Positions 14,795-15,365 of a stretch of DNA of 15,365 nucleotides are shown piece after piece; the stretch's first letter is position 1; each line of letters opens with the position of its first letter. The stretch lies in the NCBI GenBank assembly GCA_043731355.1, contig JAYTJE010000031.1, positions 1 through 15,365 on the forward strand, read 5' to 3'. This stretch comes from GWC2-56-14 sp043731355 (GTDB lineage Bacteria > Nitrospirota > UBA9217). The translations under genes and the position numbers were made by a program. Below the pieces are notes generated by a model that ran no database searches, had not been told where the DNA came from, and saw only the letters and a program-made list of their open reading frames with translations.

Positions 14795-14827
14795 ATGCCG
14801 CCCGGGCCCGCGCGGCGCGCCCGGCAT
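14795..14827. repeat. GC-rich dyad in the divergent region
   Basis: The outer arms atgccg (14795-14800) and cggcat (14822-14827) are perfect reverse complements. The 21 bases between are almost all G and C and contain further self-complementary parts (gcccgggc; gcgcggcgcgc). It could be a hairpin or a dimer-binding site. Function unknown. Confidence 0.35.
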
Positions 14828-15044
14828 GGATTTGATAGTCTTCAGCCTATTGGGAAATAGTCCGCTTCCATTCCTCACGTAGACGCACTCTACCAAACCC
14901 GCACCAACGCAGTTTAAAAAAAGCAGGCAGGAAACCCGTCCTCACCTCATCCCTCAAAGAAGAGGGTATTTGGCTACGGCTTGTTCGCTTGCGCGTTGCG
15001 TCATGGAAACCATGGCGCATATATCTGAAAGGAGTCTTTTAAAA

Positions 15045-15365
15045 GTGTCCGAATCAAGATTAAAACCAAAGATCATCACGGTGCTGAAACAAGGATATTC
15101 TCTCCCGGTATTTTACAAGGACCTGACGGCGGGCATCATTGTCGGCATCGTCGCCCTGCCGCTGGCCATCGCCTTCGCCATCGCCTCGGGCGTCACCCCC
15201 GAGCAGGGGCTGTACACCGCCATTATCGGCGGGTTCGTGATCGCGCTCCTCTCCGGAAGCCGCGTACAGATCGGCGGCCCCACGGGCGCATTCATCGTGA
15301 TCATTTACGGCGTCATCCAGAAATTCGGGTACGACGGCCTCGCGATCGCCGGGATCATGGCGGGT
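15045..15365 (+). CDS. SulP family anion transporter (N-terminal part, runs off window)
   Basis: The first 107 codons of a SulP/SLC26-type transporter are present and the frame is open to the window end. The start is GTG at 15045 with AAAGGAGT nine bases upstream. After about 25 cytoplasmic residues (ending LPVFYKDLTAG) come helix 1 (GIIVGIVALPLAIAFAIASG) and the GLYTAIIGGFVIALL segment. The diagnostic SRVQIGGPTGAFIVI loop-helix follows at about 72-86. SulP proteins carry sulfate, bicarbonate or other anions, often with Na+ or H+. The C-terminal STAS domain, if any, lies outside the window, so the substrate cannot be assigned. It is transcribed divergently from the ion-pumping complex. Confidence 0.92.
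   Translation, partial: MSESRLKPKIITVLKQGYSLPVFYKDLTAGIIVGIVALPLAIAFAIASGVTPEQGLYTAIIGGFVIALLSGSRVQIGGPTGAFIVIIYGVIQKFGYDGLAIAGIMAG

Larger units (their letters stand above)
14641..15044. other. Divergent intergenic region between hyfB and sulP
   Basis: These 404 bases between two divergent genes contain no believable coding region. Features seen are the hyfB promoter candidate (14707-14735), a very GC-rich dyad (14795-14827), a small hairpin, ccctc/gaggg, at 14951-14966 in repeat-like sequence, and a 5-base inverted repeat, catgg-aaa-ccatg, at 15002-15014 just upstream of the sulP ribosome site. No convincing sulP promoter was found. A binding site shared by both directions is possible but not shown. 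Confidence 0.5.

Noticed and set aside
14618..14896. 92-codon minus-strand frame upstream of hyfB
   Set aside because: It crosses the promoter candidate and the GC-rich dyad, has no recognisable motif, and runs into the hyfB start region in another frame.
1..15365. CRISPR arrays, tRNA or rRNA genes, transposases
   Set aside because: No regularly spaced direct repeats, no tRNA-like or rRNA-like sequence, and no transposase motifs were seen on either strand.

Overview
The window holds a large energy-converting complex of the group 4 [NiFe] hydrogenase / complex I superfamily, flanked by a toxin-antitoxin (TA) cluster on one side and a divergent SulP anion transporter on the other. Gene content, the GC-rich coding regions and several dispersed hairpin repeats suggest an anaerobic or facultative bacterium of the Nitrospirota/Desulfobacterota type. 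No taxonomic marker gene is present, so this assignment is weak.

Layout. Positions 1-3,100 hold TA genes, all on the minus strand: a vapBC pair, a UPF0175-like antitoxin with a DUF3368 PIN-like toxin, a solitary vapB, and an AbiEii-type nucleotidyltransferase with a small unknown partner. Intergenic hairpin repeats lie between them. Positions 3,118-14,600 hold nine minus-strand genes of a Hyf/Hyc-like complex. In transcription order these are hyfB, hyfC, hyfE, hyfF, a HycE-like large subunit, and a fused ferredoxin + NuoB-like small subunit. A second hyfB-hyfC-hyfE set then follows without partners. Positions 14,640-15,044 are a divergent intergenic region with a good promoter candidate for the complex. 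From 15,045 a SulP transporter starts on the plus strand and runs off the window.

How it may work. The large subunit aligns well with HycE/NuoD, but all four cysteines that would bind the NiFe centre are gone: the N-terminal pair is Ser and Glu, the C-terminal pair Ser and Gly. It should therefore not be a hydrogenase. It fits the poorly understood energy-converting hydrogenase-related (Ehr) complexes. The small subunit keeps all twelve cysteines expected for three [4Fe-4S] clusters. Electrons probably enter through its ferredoxin domain and leave to an unknown acceptor at the degenerate active site, driving ion pumping by the membrane subunits. The duplicated NuoL-, NuoH- and NuoK-like subunits are the most unusual feature. 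They could build a second membrane arm, an alternative complex sharing the same catalytic subunits, or the remains of a second operon truncated where the TA cluster begins.
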